From Candidatus Rokuibacteriota bacterium (lineage in GTDB: Bacteria > Methylomirabilota > Methylomirabilia > Rokubacteriales > CSP1-6), in the NCBI GenBank assembly GCA_016866775.1, contig VGLJ01000011.1, positions 22,964 through 86,963 on the forward strand: a DNA stretch of 64,000 bases, read 5' to 3'. Shown in pieces: positions 25,049 through 32,662 of the stretch. The notes below the pieces were generated by a model. That model worked only from the letters and a program-made list of their open reading frames with translations, was not told the origin of the DNA and made no database searches. Each line of letters opens with the position of its first letter. The stretch's first letter is position 1. Both the position numbers and the translations under genes were made by a program.

Positions 25049-25452
25049 CGCATCTCGTCGATACCAGCGTTCTGACCCGGCTGGCTCATCCAACGGTCCG
25101 CACCGCGCTCGAACCACTTGCCGCCGCCGGCCAGGTCGCACGCGCCGGTATTTCCGACCTCGAGGTCGGCTTCTCGGCGCGCAACCTTTCCGAGTGGACG
25201 CGGCTCACGTCCGCGCTCGCGGCATTCCCCCTCATCGAAACCGAAGCCGGGCACGTGCAACGTGCTCGACAGGTTCAGCGCTTGCTTGCCGGCCGTGGGC
25301 TCCGAGGGCGGAAAGTTCCGGATCTGCTGATCGCCGCCGCCGCCGAGGCGAACGGCCTTACCCTGCTCCACTACGACGCGGATTTCGACATGATCGCCCG
25401 CGTGACGGGGCAGCCTTGCACGTGGATCGCGCCGGCTGGCACGATCGACTAA
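25039..25452 (+). CDS. vapC: VapC-type PIN-domain ribonuclease toxin
   Basis: 137 aa PIN-domain protein. Acidic metal ligands: D8 in HLVDTSVL, the Glu in GISDLEVGF, and Asp residues in VPDLLIAAAA and HYDADFD. PIN toxins cleave tRNA or rRNA when free of VapB. The GTG start overlaps vapB. Its TAA stop abuts the TGA stop of the convergent seleno-DsbA gene without any spacer. Confidence 0.9.
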   Translation: MALTHLVDTSVLTRLAHPTVRTALEPLAAAGQVARAGISDLEVGFSARNLSEWTRLTSALAAFPLIETEAGHVQRARQVQRLLAGRGLRGRKVPDLLIAAAAEANGLTLLHYDADFDMIARVTGQPCTWIAPAGTID

Positions 25453-26148
25453 TCATCGCGACGTTCCGCTCCCTTCGATCGTGCTCTGGCCGGCGACCGC
25501 ACGCTGCGCCTCGGGCGCCAGCGGGATCACGCCGCCAGGCTCGCCGGCCAGGATCCAGTCGATGAGCTCGCGGTAGCGCTCCGTCGGAACCGCGCCCGGG
25601 ATCGAGAGCTTCTCGTTCAGGATCACCGTCGGCAAGCCCGAGACGCCGAACCACGCCGCGCCCTCGGCGCAGTCGCGCAGCACGGCTTCGTACGCGTCGC
25701 CCGCGAAGTCGGCGTCGAAGCGCGCGAGGTCCAGGCCCGCCTCGCGCACCAGGGTTCGCAGGACGTCCGGGCGCGCGATGTCGAGATGGTCGCGGAAGAG
25801 CGCGGTGAAGAGCCGCGCGTGGAAGCGCTGGAACGGCTCGCCGCCCTGACGCTCGGCGCACTTCGCCGCGGCCAGCGCGGGAATGCTCGACGACGGCAGC
25901 GGCGTGTCGAGCGCGGGCGGCACGAACGCGGCGCGCCGCTCCTGGGCGCCGATGCGCGCCCAGCCTTCGCGCGTCTTCTGCGTCACGCGGCGGTCCGGCT
26001 GCGCGGTCGGGATCAACGGGAACGTACGCCAGTGGAGACTGACGCGGCTCCCGTACGCCTCCTCGATCTCACGCAGCCGCACCGCGGCGTTGTAGCACCA
26101 CGGTCAGAGGTAGTCGGAGAAGACGTCGAGGCGGACCGGCGAAGTCAT
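25453..26148 (-). CDS. Selenocysteine-containing DsbA/FrnE-like oxidoreductase (UPWC active site)
   Basis: 231 aa when the TGA at 26104-26106 is read as Sec15. The N-terminus then reads VFSDYL-U15-P-W-C18-YN, exactly the FrnE/2-hydroxychromene-2-carboxylate-isomerase-type DsbA motif with the nucleophilic Cys replaced by Sec. Downstream the thioredoxin-fold elements follow in frame: LHWRTFPLIP, a helical insertion, and the cis-Pro loop SGLPTVIL. Its ATG overlaps the grdB1 stop (ATGA), so it is coupled to the selenoprotein operon and may reduce or regenerate GrdA/GrdB. A hairpin with GGU loop follows the UGA. Confidence 0.88.
26076..26088 (-). promoter_or_regulatory. SECIS-like hairpin of seleno-dsbA
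   Basis: GCCGC-GGU-GCGGC forms a perfect 5 bp stem; the GGU loop starts 20 nt after the UGA (26104-26106). Bacterial SECIS elements have a short loop with G in the first positions at 16-37 nt from UGA. Confidence 0.6.
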
Positions 26149-27461
26149 GCCGACGAAAAGACCGTGGGCTTCGCGACCTCCGTCCGGAGCGCCTGCAGCG
26201 CCTGCTCGACGATGCGCCGTCGCAACGCCTTTTCGTCGTCGGGCGACAGCTCCGCATTCCCGAGCGGGTGGATGATGCCCGCGGCGGGCACGATGCGGTT
26301 CGCGCCGACCATGACCGCGACCGGCGTCATCGTCGACACCTGCACCGTCGGCAGGCCCGCACGCTCGAGCTCTCGCGCGATCGCTGCGCCGCAGCGAGTG
26401 CTCGTCCCTCAGGTGGACGTGAGGATCACGGCGTCGACGCCCGCCGCGCGCAGCTTCTCGGCGATCTCGGCGCCCATGCGAGCACTCTGCGCCAGCGTGG
26501 TGGCGACGCCGACCGTCGAATACACGGTCTCGTGCAGCTTGCCGATCGCGCCGCGCTGCTCGAGCTCGCGCGCGACGTCGACCGGCACGAGCCGGTGCGG
26601 GTCCTGCTTGACCCACGTCGTGTCGTAGCCGCGATGCGGGTTCTCGTACTGCGCGGCGTCGAGCGCGTCCTTGCCTTCGATGCTGTACGCGCCGTAGCGC
26701 GTCGCGTTCAGCGCCTCGATGCCGTCGGGATTTCCCTTCGGGACGAGACCGCCGTCGGTGACGAGCGCGATCGTCGCGCCCTCCAGCGTCTTCACCAGCC
26801 TCGGCGCCGGCACGCTCGCGAACGACGGGCGCGGCACCTCGCTCGCGAACGGCCGGCCGGCGAGCTTGTCGAGCAGCATGGCGGTCGCGCGCTCGGCGGC
26901 GGTGGTCTCCGTGACGACGTTGCGGGTCACGCCGCGCGCGAAGTAGCCCTCGGCGGCCGGCGCGCCGATCTTCTCGCCTCGCGCGAGCTTGAGCCCGAGC
27001 GCGACGAGCCGCTGCGCCTCGGGCAGCATCCGCGTGGCCTCGGCGCCGGTCTGCACGATGTAGACCGACCGGCGATACAGATCCACGCCGGGATTCTCCG
27101 CGTGCATGCCGGTGACGGCGGGGACCGTGAGCTGCGCCTGCACCGCCGCGCAGAGCGCGCCGCACGCCACGCCGTAGCGGCCGGCGAGGAACGCGGGACC
27201 GGCGACCACGAGATCGGGCTTCGCGGCGGCCACGAGGGCCACCATCGCGGCGAGCGCGCGGTCCGACTGCTCGGCGGCGTAGTTGTCGCCGCAGATCACC
27301 GTGGCGACCACGGTGCCCGCGTCGCCCAGCGCCTGCTGCACGGCGCGCGCGGCGCCGACCGCGCCGTCCCGGCTCAGCGGCTCGACCCCGGCCTTCTCCT
27401 CGCCGCCGATCTGGCCGAAGAACTGGTTGACGTAGCAGACGACGCGCAGCCGCTCCGGCAT
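26145..27461 (-). CDS. grdB: Glycine reductase-like selenoprotein B (GrdB1), UGA read as Sec351
   Basis: 438 aa with TGA at 26409-26411 as Sec351; clostridial GrdB has Sec at about 350 in 436 aa. The motif reads LTST-U-GTSTRCGAAI, against a family U-GTCTRCGA as I recall it, so one Cys is Ser. N-terminal family signature CYVNQFFGQIGGEEKAG and the central GDN, AGPAFLAGRYG and TDGGLVPKGNPD segments are intact. GrdB carries the substrate-attacking selenocysteine of component B. The ATG shares its A with the TGA of grdE1, and the stop overlaps seleno-dsbA, so translation of all three is coupled. Confidence 0.93.
26381..26397 (-). promoter_or_regulatory. SECIS-like hairpin of grdB1
   Basis: A perfect 7 bp stem TCGCTGC/GCAGCGA encloses the loop GGC, which occupies nt 19-21 after the UGA. 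The position and loop are the same as in grdB2, with one compensatory pair change. Confidence 0.75.
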
Positions 27462-28747
27462 CACCGCACCTCCGCCATCATCGTCGTGGCGCCGATCTGC
27501 TCGATGGCGCCGCACAGCGTTCCGTAGGTCGCGCGCATCTCCCCCGAGAGCTTCGGCGCCAGATCGTCGGCGCCGATCACGCGCTCCATGGCGGGAAACG
27601 CGAGGAGCTCCTGGCCGCCGCCGACGTTGACCATCGCGTCCACCCCGGGGAAGTCGAACAGGATCATGCCCTCGGCGCTGCCGTCGGTCGACATGTCCTC
27701 GACGATGACCGTCGTCTTCACGCCGAGCGCCTCGCAGTGCGCGGCCGCCTGGGCCATGTCCACGTGCGGCGCGCCGCCGCCGATCTTCGTGAGGATCGCG
27801 CCGTCCGCGCCGAGCGTGTGTGCCACGAGCCCCGCGGTGAGGAACGCCGACCGGACGCGCTCGGGCTCGGTCGCGTGAGCCACCGTGACGACGACGCCGG
27901 CGAACCAGAGCGTGCGGCCGTGCCGCGCGTAGAGCGAGCGGATGATCGGATGGTGCTGGATCGCCCACGTGGTGGCGTTGCGGCCCATGAACCCGCGGAC
28001 CACGCCGCCGTCGAGCACTTCGTTCGGGTGGACGATCGTCGGGAGCATCCGCCGGATCGGATCGCCGTAGAGGATCCCTTCGTCGACACCGGTCGGACGC
28101 TGATGCGAGTGGATCTGGAAGACGTACGCCACACGCGGCAGGTGCGCGAGCTCCGCGGGGACGCGCGGTGACGGCGGCAGCTCGAACACCTCGGTGCGTG
28201 CGGGCTCCGCATCGCGTGCCGCCTGCGCGAGCACGACACCGGCCTTCAGCGCCGCGAGCCTCACGGCCGCGAGATACTCGGAGCGCGCCGTGCCCGCCGC
28301 AGGCCACGCGGAGATCACGAGGTTGTGCGTGCGGCCGAACCGCGACAGCTCGGCGTTCGGTCCCGCCATGTCGATCACCGCGAGCGCGCCCGCCACCTGG
28401 TCGGATTGCTGATCCGTCGCGACGACCGCCACGCCCGCGATCGCGGCGGTACGCCCGTGCCCCGCCTTCGCGATGGGCCCGAGCACGCCGGGAAAGTCGA
28501 CGCCGCCGTCCAGCTTCGCGCGCGGCGCGATCACGTCGAAGACCCGCCCGATCCGCACGCGCTCGCCCGGGTGGACGGCGTCGAGTCGCACGCCGGCGAG
28601 CCGCGGATCGGTCGAGAGCTGCGCGCGCAGCGCCTCGAGATCGACCTCGAGGCGCCCGCCGGTGAGCCGCGCCGGCGCGCCCGCGAGCGCCGTGGCAGGC
28701 GCGACCGTGAGCTCGCGCACCTCGAACCACCGAAGCTCCAGCCTCAT
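27461..28747 (-). CDS. grdE: GrdE-like component B subunit 1, apparently without the pyruvoyl cysteine
   Basis: 428 aa, length-typical for GrdE, the proprotein of the two smaller subunits of glycine/sarcosine/betaine reductase component B. Family segments are clear: MRLELRWFEV, HPGERVRIGRVFDVIAPR, GRTAAIAGVAVV, PTIVHPNEVLDGGVV, LYARHGRTLWFAGVVVT. In clostridial GrdE, as I recall it, a Cys in a GNC motif after the DGA(I)V segment becomes the pyruvoyl group; here residues 252-260 read GFMGRNATT and no Cys is present between 240 and 290. Self-cleavage is therefore unlikely. It overlaps grdB1 by one base and follows the dehydrogenase by 8 bp. Confidence 0.87.
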   Translation of the reverse strand: MRLELRWFEVRELTVAPATALAGAPARLTGGRLEVDLEALRAQLSTDPRLAGVRLDAVHPGERVRIGRVFDVIAPRAKLDGGVDFPGVLGPIAKAGHGRTAAIAGVAVVATDQQSDQVAGALAVIDMAGPNAELSRFGRTHNLVISAWPAAGTARSEYLAAVRLAALKAGVVLAQAARDAEPARTEVFELPPSPRVPAELAHLPRVAYVFQIHSHQRPTGVDEGILYGDPIRRMLPTIVHPNEVLDGGVVRGFMGRNATTWAIQHHPIIRSLYARHGRTLWFAGVVVTVAHATEPERVRSAFLTAGLVAHTLGADGAILTKIGGGAPHVDMAQAAAHCEALGVKTTVIVEDMSTDGSAEGMILFDFPGVDAMVNVGGGQELLAFPAMERVIGADDLAPKLSGEMRATYGTLCGAIEQIGATTMMAEVR

Positions 28748-28755
28748 GCCGTGCG

Positions 28756-29733
28756 CTAGCCCAGCAGGCCCCGGAGCTCTGGGACCACCCATAGAGGGTC
28801 CTGCCCCGACTCCATGCGCAGGATGTTGTCGAAGCCGTTGCGGTACGCCTTCGTCCAGTTGTCCCACGTCGGCCCGGCGCTGTGCGGCGTGAGCGCGACG
28901 TTCGGCAGCGAGAACAATGGATGGTTCTGCTTCGGCGGCTCCTCGACCATCACGTCGAGGCCGGCCGCGGCGATCGTCCCGGAGGTGAGCGCCTGGTGGA
29001 GCGCGTCCTCGTCGACCACGGGGCCGCGGCACGTGTTGACGAGGATCGCGCTCTTCTTCATCATCGCGAACTGCTTCGTGGACATCATCTTCCGCGTGAC
29101 GTCGGTCAGGGGCACGTGGAGCGTGATGACGTCCGAGGTGCGGAGGATCTCGGTCAGCAGCGCGTAGCGCACGCCGAGCGTGTCCTCCTGGTCCTCGCTG
29201 AGCCGGACGATGTCGTAGTAGCGCACGTCCATGTCGAAGCCCTGCACCCGGCGCGCGACCTTCTTGCCGATGTTGCCGAGGCCGATGATCCCCAGCCGCT
29301 TGCCCTCGACCTCATAGGTGCGCGTGGCCACGGCGTCGCCCACGCGCCACTTCCCCGCCGCGACGTTGTTGTGGTGCCACACGAGCTTCTTGAGCACCGC
29401 GAGCATGAGCATCACCGCGTGCTCGGCGACGGCGACGGAGTTGGCGCCGCCGTTGTTCGACACCGGCACCCTCGCCTTGCGCGCGGCCTCGATGTCGACG
29501 CGGTCGTAGCCCGCGCTCGTGAGCTGGACGAGCTTGAGCTTCGGCGCCGCGCGGAAGAACTCGTTGCCGATGCCGGTCCGCGGCGAGCCGAGGTAGTACT
29601 CGGCCTCGCCGGCGACGTCGTAGAACTCCGGCTTGCTCGGATCGGCGACGATCAGCTCCAGGCCGGGCGGCAGCAGATCCTGGGCGATCTCCATGATGGG
29701 CGCGGGCTGGGGCGGCGTCAGGATCTTGGTCAC
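28756..29733 (-). CDS. D-2-hydroxyacid dehydrogenase family protein
   Basis: 325 aa NAD-dependent dehydrogenase of the phosphoglycerate/formate/glyoxylate reductase family. The nucleotide site is GIIGLGNIGKKVA, and the catalytic Arg, Glu and His are in VNTCRGPVVDE, MVEEPP and LTPHSAG. GTG start with AAGGAGG upstream. It sits inside selenoprotein operon 1 between a solute-binding protein and grdE1, suggesting that a 2-oxo or 2-hydroxy acid (for example glyoxylate/glycolate-like) is substrate or product of the system. Confidence 0.9.
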   Translation of the reverse strand: MTKILTPPQPAPIMEIAQDLLPPGLELIVADPSKPEFYDVAGEAEYYLGSPRTGIGNEFFRAAPKLKLVQLTSAGYDRVDIEAARKARVPVSNNGGANSVAVAEHAVMLMLAVLKKLVWHHNNVAAGKWRVGDAVATRTYEVEGKRLGIIGLGNIGKKVARRVQGFDMDVRYYDIVRLSEDQEDTLGVRYALLTEILRTSDVITLHVPLTDVTRKMMSTKQFAMMKKSAILVNTCRGPVVDEDALHQALTSGTIAAAGLDVMVEEPPKQNHPLFSLPNVALTPHSAGPTWDNWTKAYRNGFDNILRMESGQDPLWVVPELRGLLG

Positions 29734-29755
29734 GATGGCCTCCTTGGGACGAGGC

Positions 29756-31300
29756 TCACTTCGCCTTGAGCTTCAGGTCTTCGTACGGCGCCGACCACGG
29801 ATAGTCGCTGATGAGCCCGAGTCCCGACTCCGCCACGCGCGGGCCGTAGGCGGGGAGAAGGGCGAGCTGCCAGATCGGAAGCACCATGACCTTCTCGTGG
29901 ACGAGCCGCTGGACGCGATGAAGGATCGCCTCGCGCTTCTTCGGATCGAGCTCGCCCGCCTGTTCCCGGAAGAGCCCGTCGATGTCGGGATACCCTCCGT
30001 AGGCGTAGGCGCCTCCCGAGATCACGAACGGCTCCATGCGCGTGGCCGCGTTGCCGAAGATGCCGCTCAAGCCGTAGATCACGTTCTTCAGCTTCTTCTC
30101 CTGGTACGCCTTGACGAACGCCGCGCGCTCGAGCGGGCGCAGCGTCGCCTTGATCCCGACGGCGCGGAGGTCGTTGAGGATCGGCTCGGCATACGTGGCG
30201 GCGCCGGCGTCGGCCCACAGGTCGCCCGCGTCGAACCCGTTGGGATACCCCGCTTCCGCGAGGAGCTGCTTCGCCTTCGCCGGATCGTGCGGGTAGAGCG
30301 GCGGCTGCCAGAAGAAATCGGCGCTGACCGGGATGATGGTGCCGGTGATCCGGGAATGGCCGAGCGTCAGGGCCTGGTTGACGCCCTGGCGATCGACGGC
30401 GTGGCTGGCCGCGAGGCGCACGCGGCGGTCGCGCCAGGGCGAGGTCGCGTCCCACTGGTCGGCGAAGACGAGCCAGTGCGTGGACATGAACAGCGTCGGC
30501 CTGAGCGTGAGCCCGGGCGTCCGCTTCACCTCCTCGGCCAGCTCGCCGGTGACGTTGTAGGCGATGTCGGCTTCTCCGCGCTTGAGCATCGCGAGGCGGG
30601 TGGTGCCGTCGGGGACCGCCTTGAGGACCAGGCGCTTCACGCTCGGCGTCTTGCGCCAGTACCCGTCGAACGCCTCGAGCACCAGCTCGATGCCGGGAGT
30701 GAAGGAAACGAAGCGGTAGGGGCCGGCGCCGATCGGCGCCTTCTTGAAGCCGTCGTCACCCACCTTCTCGACGTACTTCTTCGGCACGATCCACGCGGCG
30801 CCGGTGGCCGGGGTGCCGTAGTACGTCAGGAAGTCGGGCCACGGCTGCTTGAGCCGGACGCGGACGCGCCCGGGATCGGGGGTGTCGACGGACGCCACCT
30901 TCTCCTTGAGCACTTTCGACGACACGCCGCGATAACGCTCGAACGAGTACTTGACGTCGTCGGCCGTCAGCAGCTCGCCGTTGTGGAACTTCACGCCCTT
31001 CCGGAGCACGAACTCGTAGACGAGTCCGTCCGCCGACGCGGTCCACGACTCCGCGAGGCTCGGCGTCATGATCTTGCCAGGCATCGGCTTCACGAGGCCG
31101 TCGTGCAGCGCGTAGAGGAACATGAACGGCGTGATCAGGCCCGGCGTCTCCGCGGGCTCGAACAGCGAGGGCGCAGGCGTGAAGTGCAGCGCCCACGTCA
31201 TCTGTCCCGCCGGCGGCTCGGCCGCGTGCGTTTCGGCGGGCGCGGCAGCCATGAGAGCCAGCACCCCGGCCAGGATCACCCCCGTGCGTCGCCTCGTCAT
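29756..31300 (-). CDS. ABC transporter solute-binding protein, family 5 (peptide/opine/nickel type)
   Basis: 514 aa extracytoplasmic protein with a signal peptide (twin-Arg-like MTRRRTGVILAGVLALMAAAP) and SBP_bac_5 features: TPSLAESWTASADGLVYEFVLRKGVKFHNGELLTADDVKYSFER. ATG at 31300 is preferred over the in-frame ATG at 31312 because GGAGG lies 5 nt before it. No dipeptide-type permease or ATPase is present in the window, so it must rely on components elsewhere. Its place between grdE2 and the dehydrogenase ties it to import of the reductase substrate. Confidence 0.9.
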   Translation of the reverse strand: MTRRRTGVILAGVLALMAAAPAETHAAEPPAGQMTWALHFTPAPSLFEPAETPGLITPFMFLYALHDGLVKPMPGKIMTPSLAESWTASADGLVYEFVLRKGVKFHNGELLTADDVKYSFERYRGVSSKVLKEKVASVDTPDPGRVRVRLKQPWPDFLTYYGTPATGAAWIVPKKYVEKVGDDGFKKAPIGAGPYRFVSFTPGIELVLEAFDGYWRKTPSVKRLVLKAVPDGTTRLAMLKRGEADIAYNVTGELAEEVKRTPGLTLRPTLFMSTHWLVFADQWDATSPWRDRRVRLAASHAVDRQGVNQALTLGHSRITGTIIPVSADFFWQPPLYPHDPAKAKQLLAEAGYPNGFDAGDLWADAGAATYAEPILNDLRAVGIKATLRPLERAAFVKAYQEKKLKNVIYGLSGIFGNAATRMEPFVISGGAYAYGGYPDIDGLFREQAGELDPKKREAILHRVQRLVHEKVMVLPIWQLALLPAYGPRVAESGLGLISDYPWSAPYEDLKLKAK

Positions 31301-31351
31301 GCCGGCCTCCATGTCATCGACGCGGTGGCGCGGACCACCACGAAGAGAACG

Positions 31352-32662
31352 TCACTCGGTGCAGCTCAGGCTGCCGAACCCATAGTGGTCGTCGTACCGC
31401 CACGGCGGCGGCAGCGGGCCGGCGGTCGGCAGGCTCGCGTCCGCGCCGGCGTGCAGGCCGATCGCCGAGCCGCGCAGGATCTTCTTCGTCGGCACCCCGA
31501 TCACGCGCGCCACCGCGGGCGCCTCCGGCACGGCGAGCGTGACGTTCTTGAAGAAGCTCGTGCTCACGATGGCGTCGGCCTCGGGCAAGGGCTCGAGCAT
31601 CGTCGGCGCGCCCTCGGTGGCGTCGTCCTCGCTCGTGAGGAAGACGGTCTTGATCCCGAGGCGCTCGCAGGCCTGGATGCTCCGCACCACCTCGATGAAC
31701 TCGTTGCCGCCGGCGTCCCACGTGACCACCGCGCCGTCCGCGCCGAGCTGCTTGGCGAGCTTGGCCGTCTGGTTGGCCATGAGCTGCTTCTCGGTCTGCG
31801 TGGTCCACTCCGTGCGCAGCGAGATCACCCCGAGGAAGTTCCAGTCCCGGCCGTGCCGTCTATAGAGGTCGAGAAACAACGGGTTGTTGGCGACCGTCCA
31901 CGACATGGCGTACGCCGTGCGGTACGGCCCCGTGAGCGCGCCGTCGAGGATCTCGTTGGGATGGAGGTACCACGGCGGCGTGAGCTGCGTCAGCCCGTAG
32001 GTCGCCGTGCAGAACGCCGTCGGCGATCCGGACATCGCCTGCGGCGAGTGCACGCACCAGATGTAGACGACCTTCGGCAGCGACGGATCGACCGGCCCGA
32101 GCTCGAACACTTCCGTCTCGGGCGGCGTCAGCCCGCGCACCGCTTCGGCGAGGCGATCCGCGACCGTCAGCGCCGCCTTGTGCACGGCGTAGTTCTTCAC
32201 CTCTTCGCCCAGGCCGGCGTCGGGCTCGACGACCAGGCAGACGTTGAAGAGCCGCGCATACGGGTACATCTCGCCGTAGGGGCCGGACATGTCGAGGTAC
32301 GTCTCGACGAAGTCGCCGCCGGCGTCGTGCCAGTTGACGCTGGAGACCTCGACGACGCCGAGGCCCGCGAGCCGGTGCGTGCGGCCGGTGCCGACGGTCG
32401 TGATCTCGCGGTCGCAGATGCCCGGATAGCAGACGCCGCGCCCCTCGACCTTCACGCGCGGCTCGATGACGTCGCGCACCGGCCAGATGCGCACGGATTC
32501 GCCGGGATGCGCGATCTCGAGCTCGGCGGTGGCGATGCGCGGGTCCTGGCGCACGGCGGCGAGGACGGCGTCGCGATCGATGGTGAGGCGGCCGGCGTCG
32601 TACCGCGTGCTCGCGCCGAACGTGACGTCGTGAACCGGGAAGGTGCCCATCTCGAGACGCAT
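31352..32662 (-). CDS. grdE: GrdE-like component B subunit 2, apparently without the pyruvoyl cysteine
   Basis: 436 aa paralogue of GrdE1 (MRLEMGTFPVHDV, HPGESVRIWPVRDVIEPRVKVEG, GRTHRLAGLGVVEVSS, LHPNEILDGALTG, LYRRHGRDWNFLGVISL). Where I expect the pyruvoyl-forming Cys, the sequence reads GPYRTAYAMSW with no Cys, as in GrdE1 but with a different replacement, so both copies have independently diverged sites. The ATG shares its A with the TGA of grdB2. N-terminally it is closer to canonical GrdE (YPGICDREITTVGTGRTH) than GrdE1 is. Confidence 0.87.
   Translation of the reverse strand: MRLEMGTFPVHDVTFGASTRYDAGRLTIDRDAVLAAVRQDPRIATAELEIAHPGESVRIWPVRDVIEPRVKVEGRGVCYPGICDREITTVGTGRTHRLAGLGVVEVSSVNWHDAGGDFVETYLDMSGPYGEMYPYARLFNVCLVVEPDAGLGEEVKNYAVHKAALTVADRLAEAVRGLTPPETEVFELGPVDPSLPKVVYIWCVHSPQAMSGSPTAFCTATYGLTQLTPPWYLHPNEILDGALTGPYRTAYAMSWTVANNPLFLDLYRRHGRDWNFLGVISLRTEWTTQTEKQLMANQTAKLAKQLGADGAVVTWDAGGNEFIEVVRSIQACERLGIKTVFLTSEDDATEGAPTMLEPLPEADAIVSTSFFKNVTLAVPEAPAVARVIGVPTKKILRGSAIGLHAGADASLPTAGPLPPPWRYDDHYGFGSLSCTE

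Noticed and set aside
26104..26106. TGA as a nonsense mutation making the DsbA-like gene a pseudogene
   Set aside because: It falls precisely on the redox-active Cys codon, the frame is intact on both sides, a SECIS-like hairpin follows, and neighbouring genes use the same recoding.
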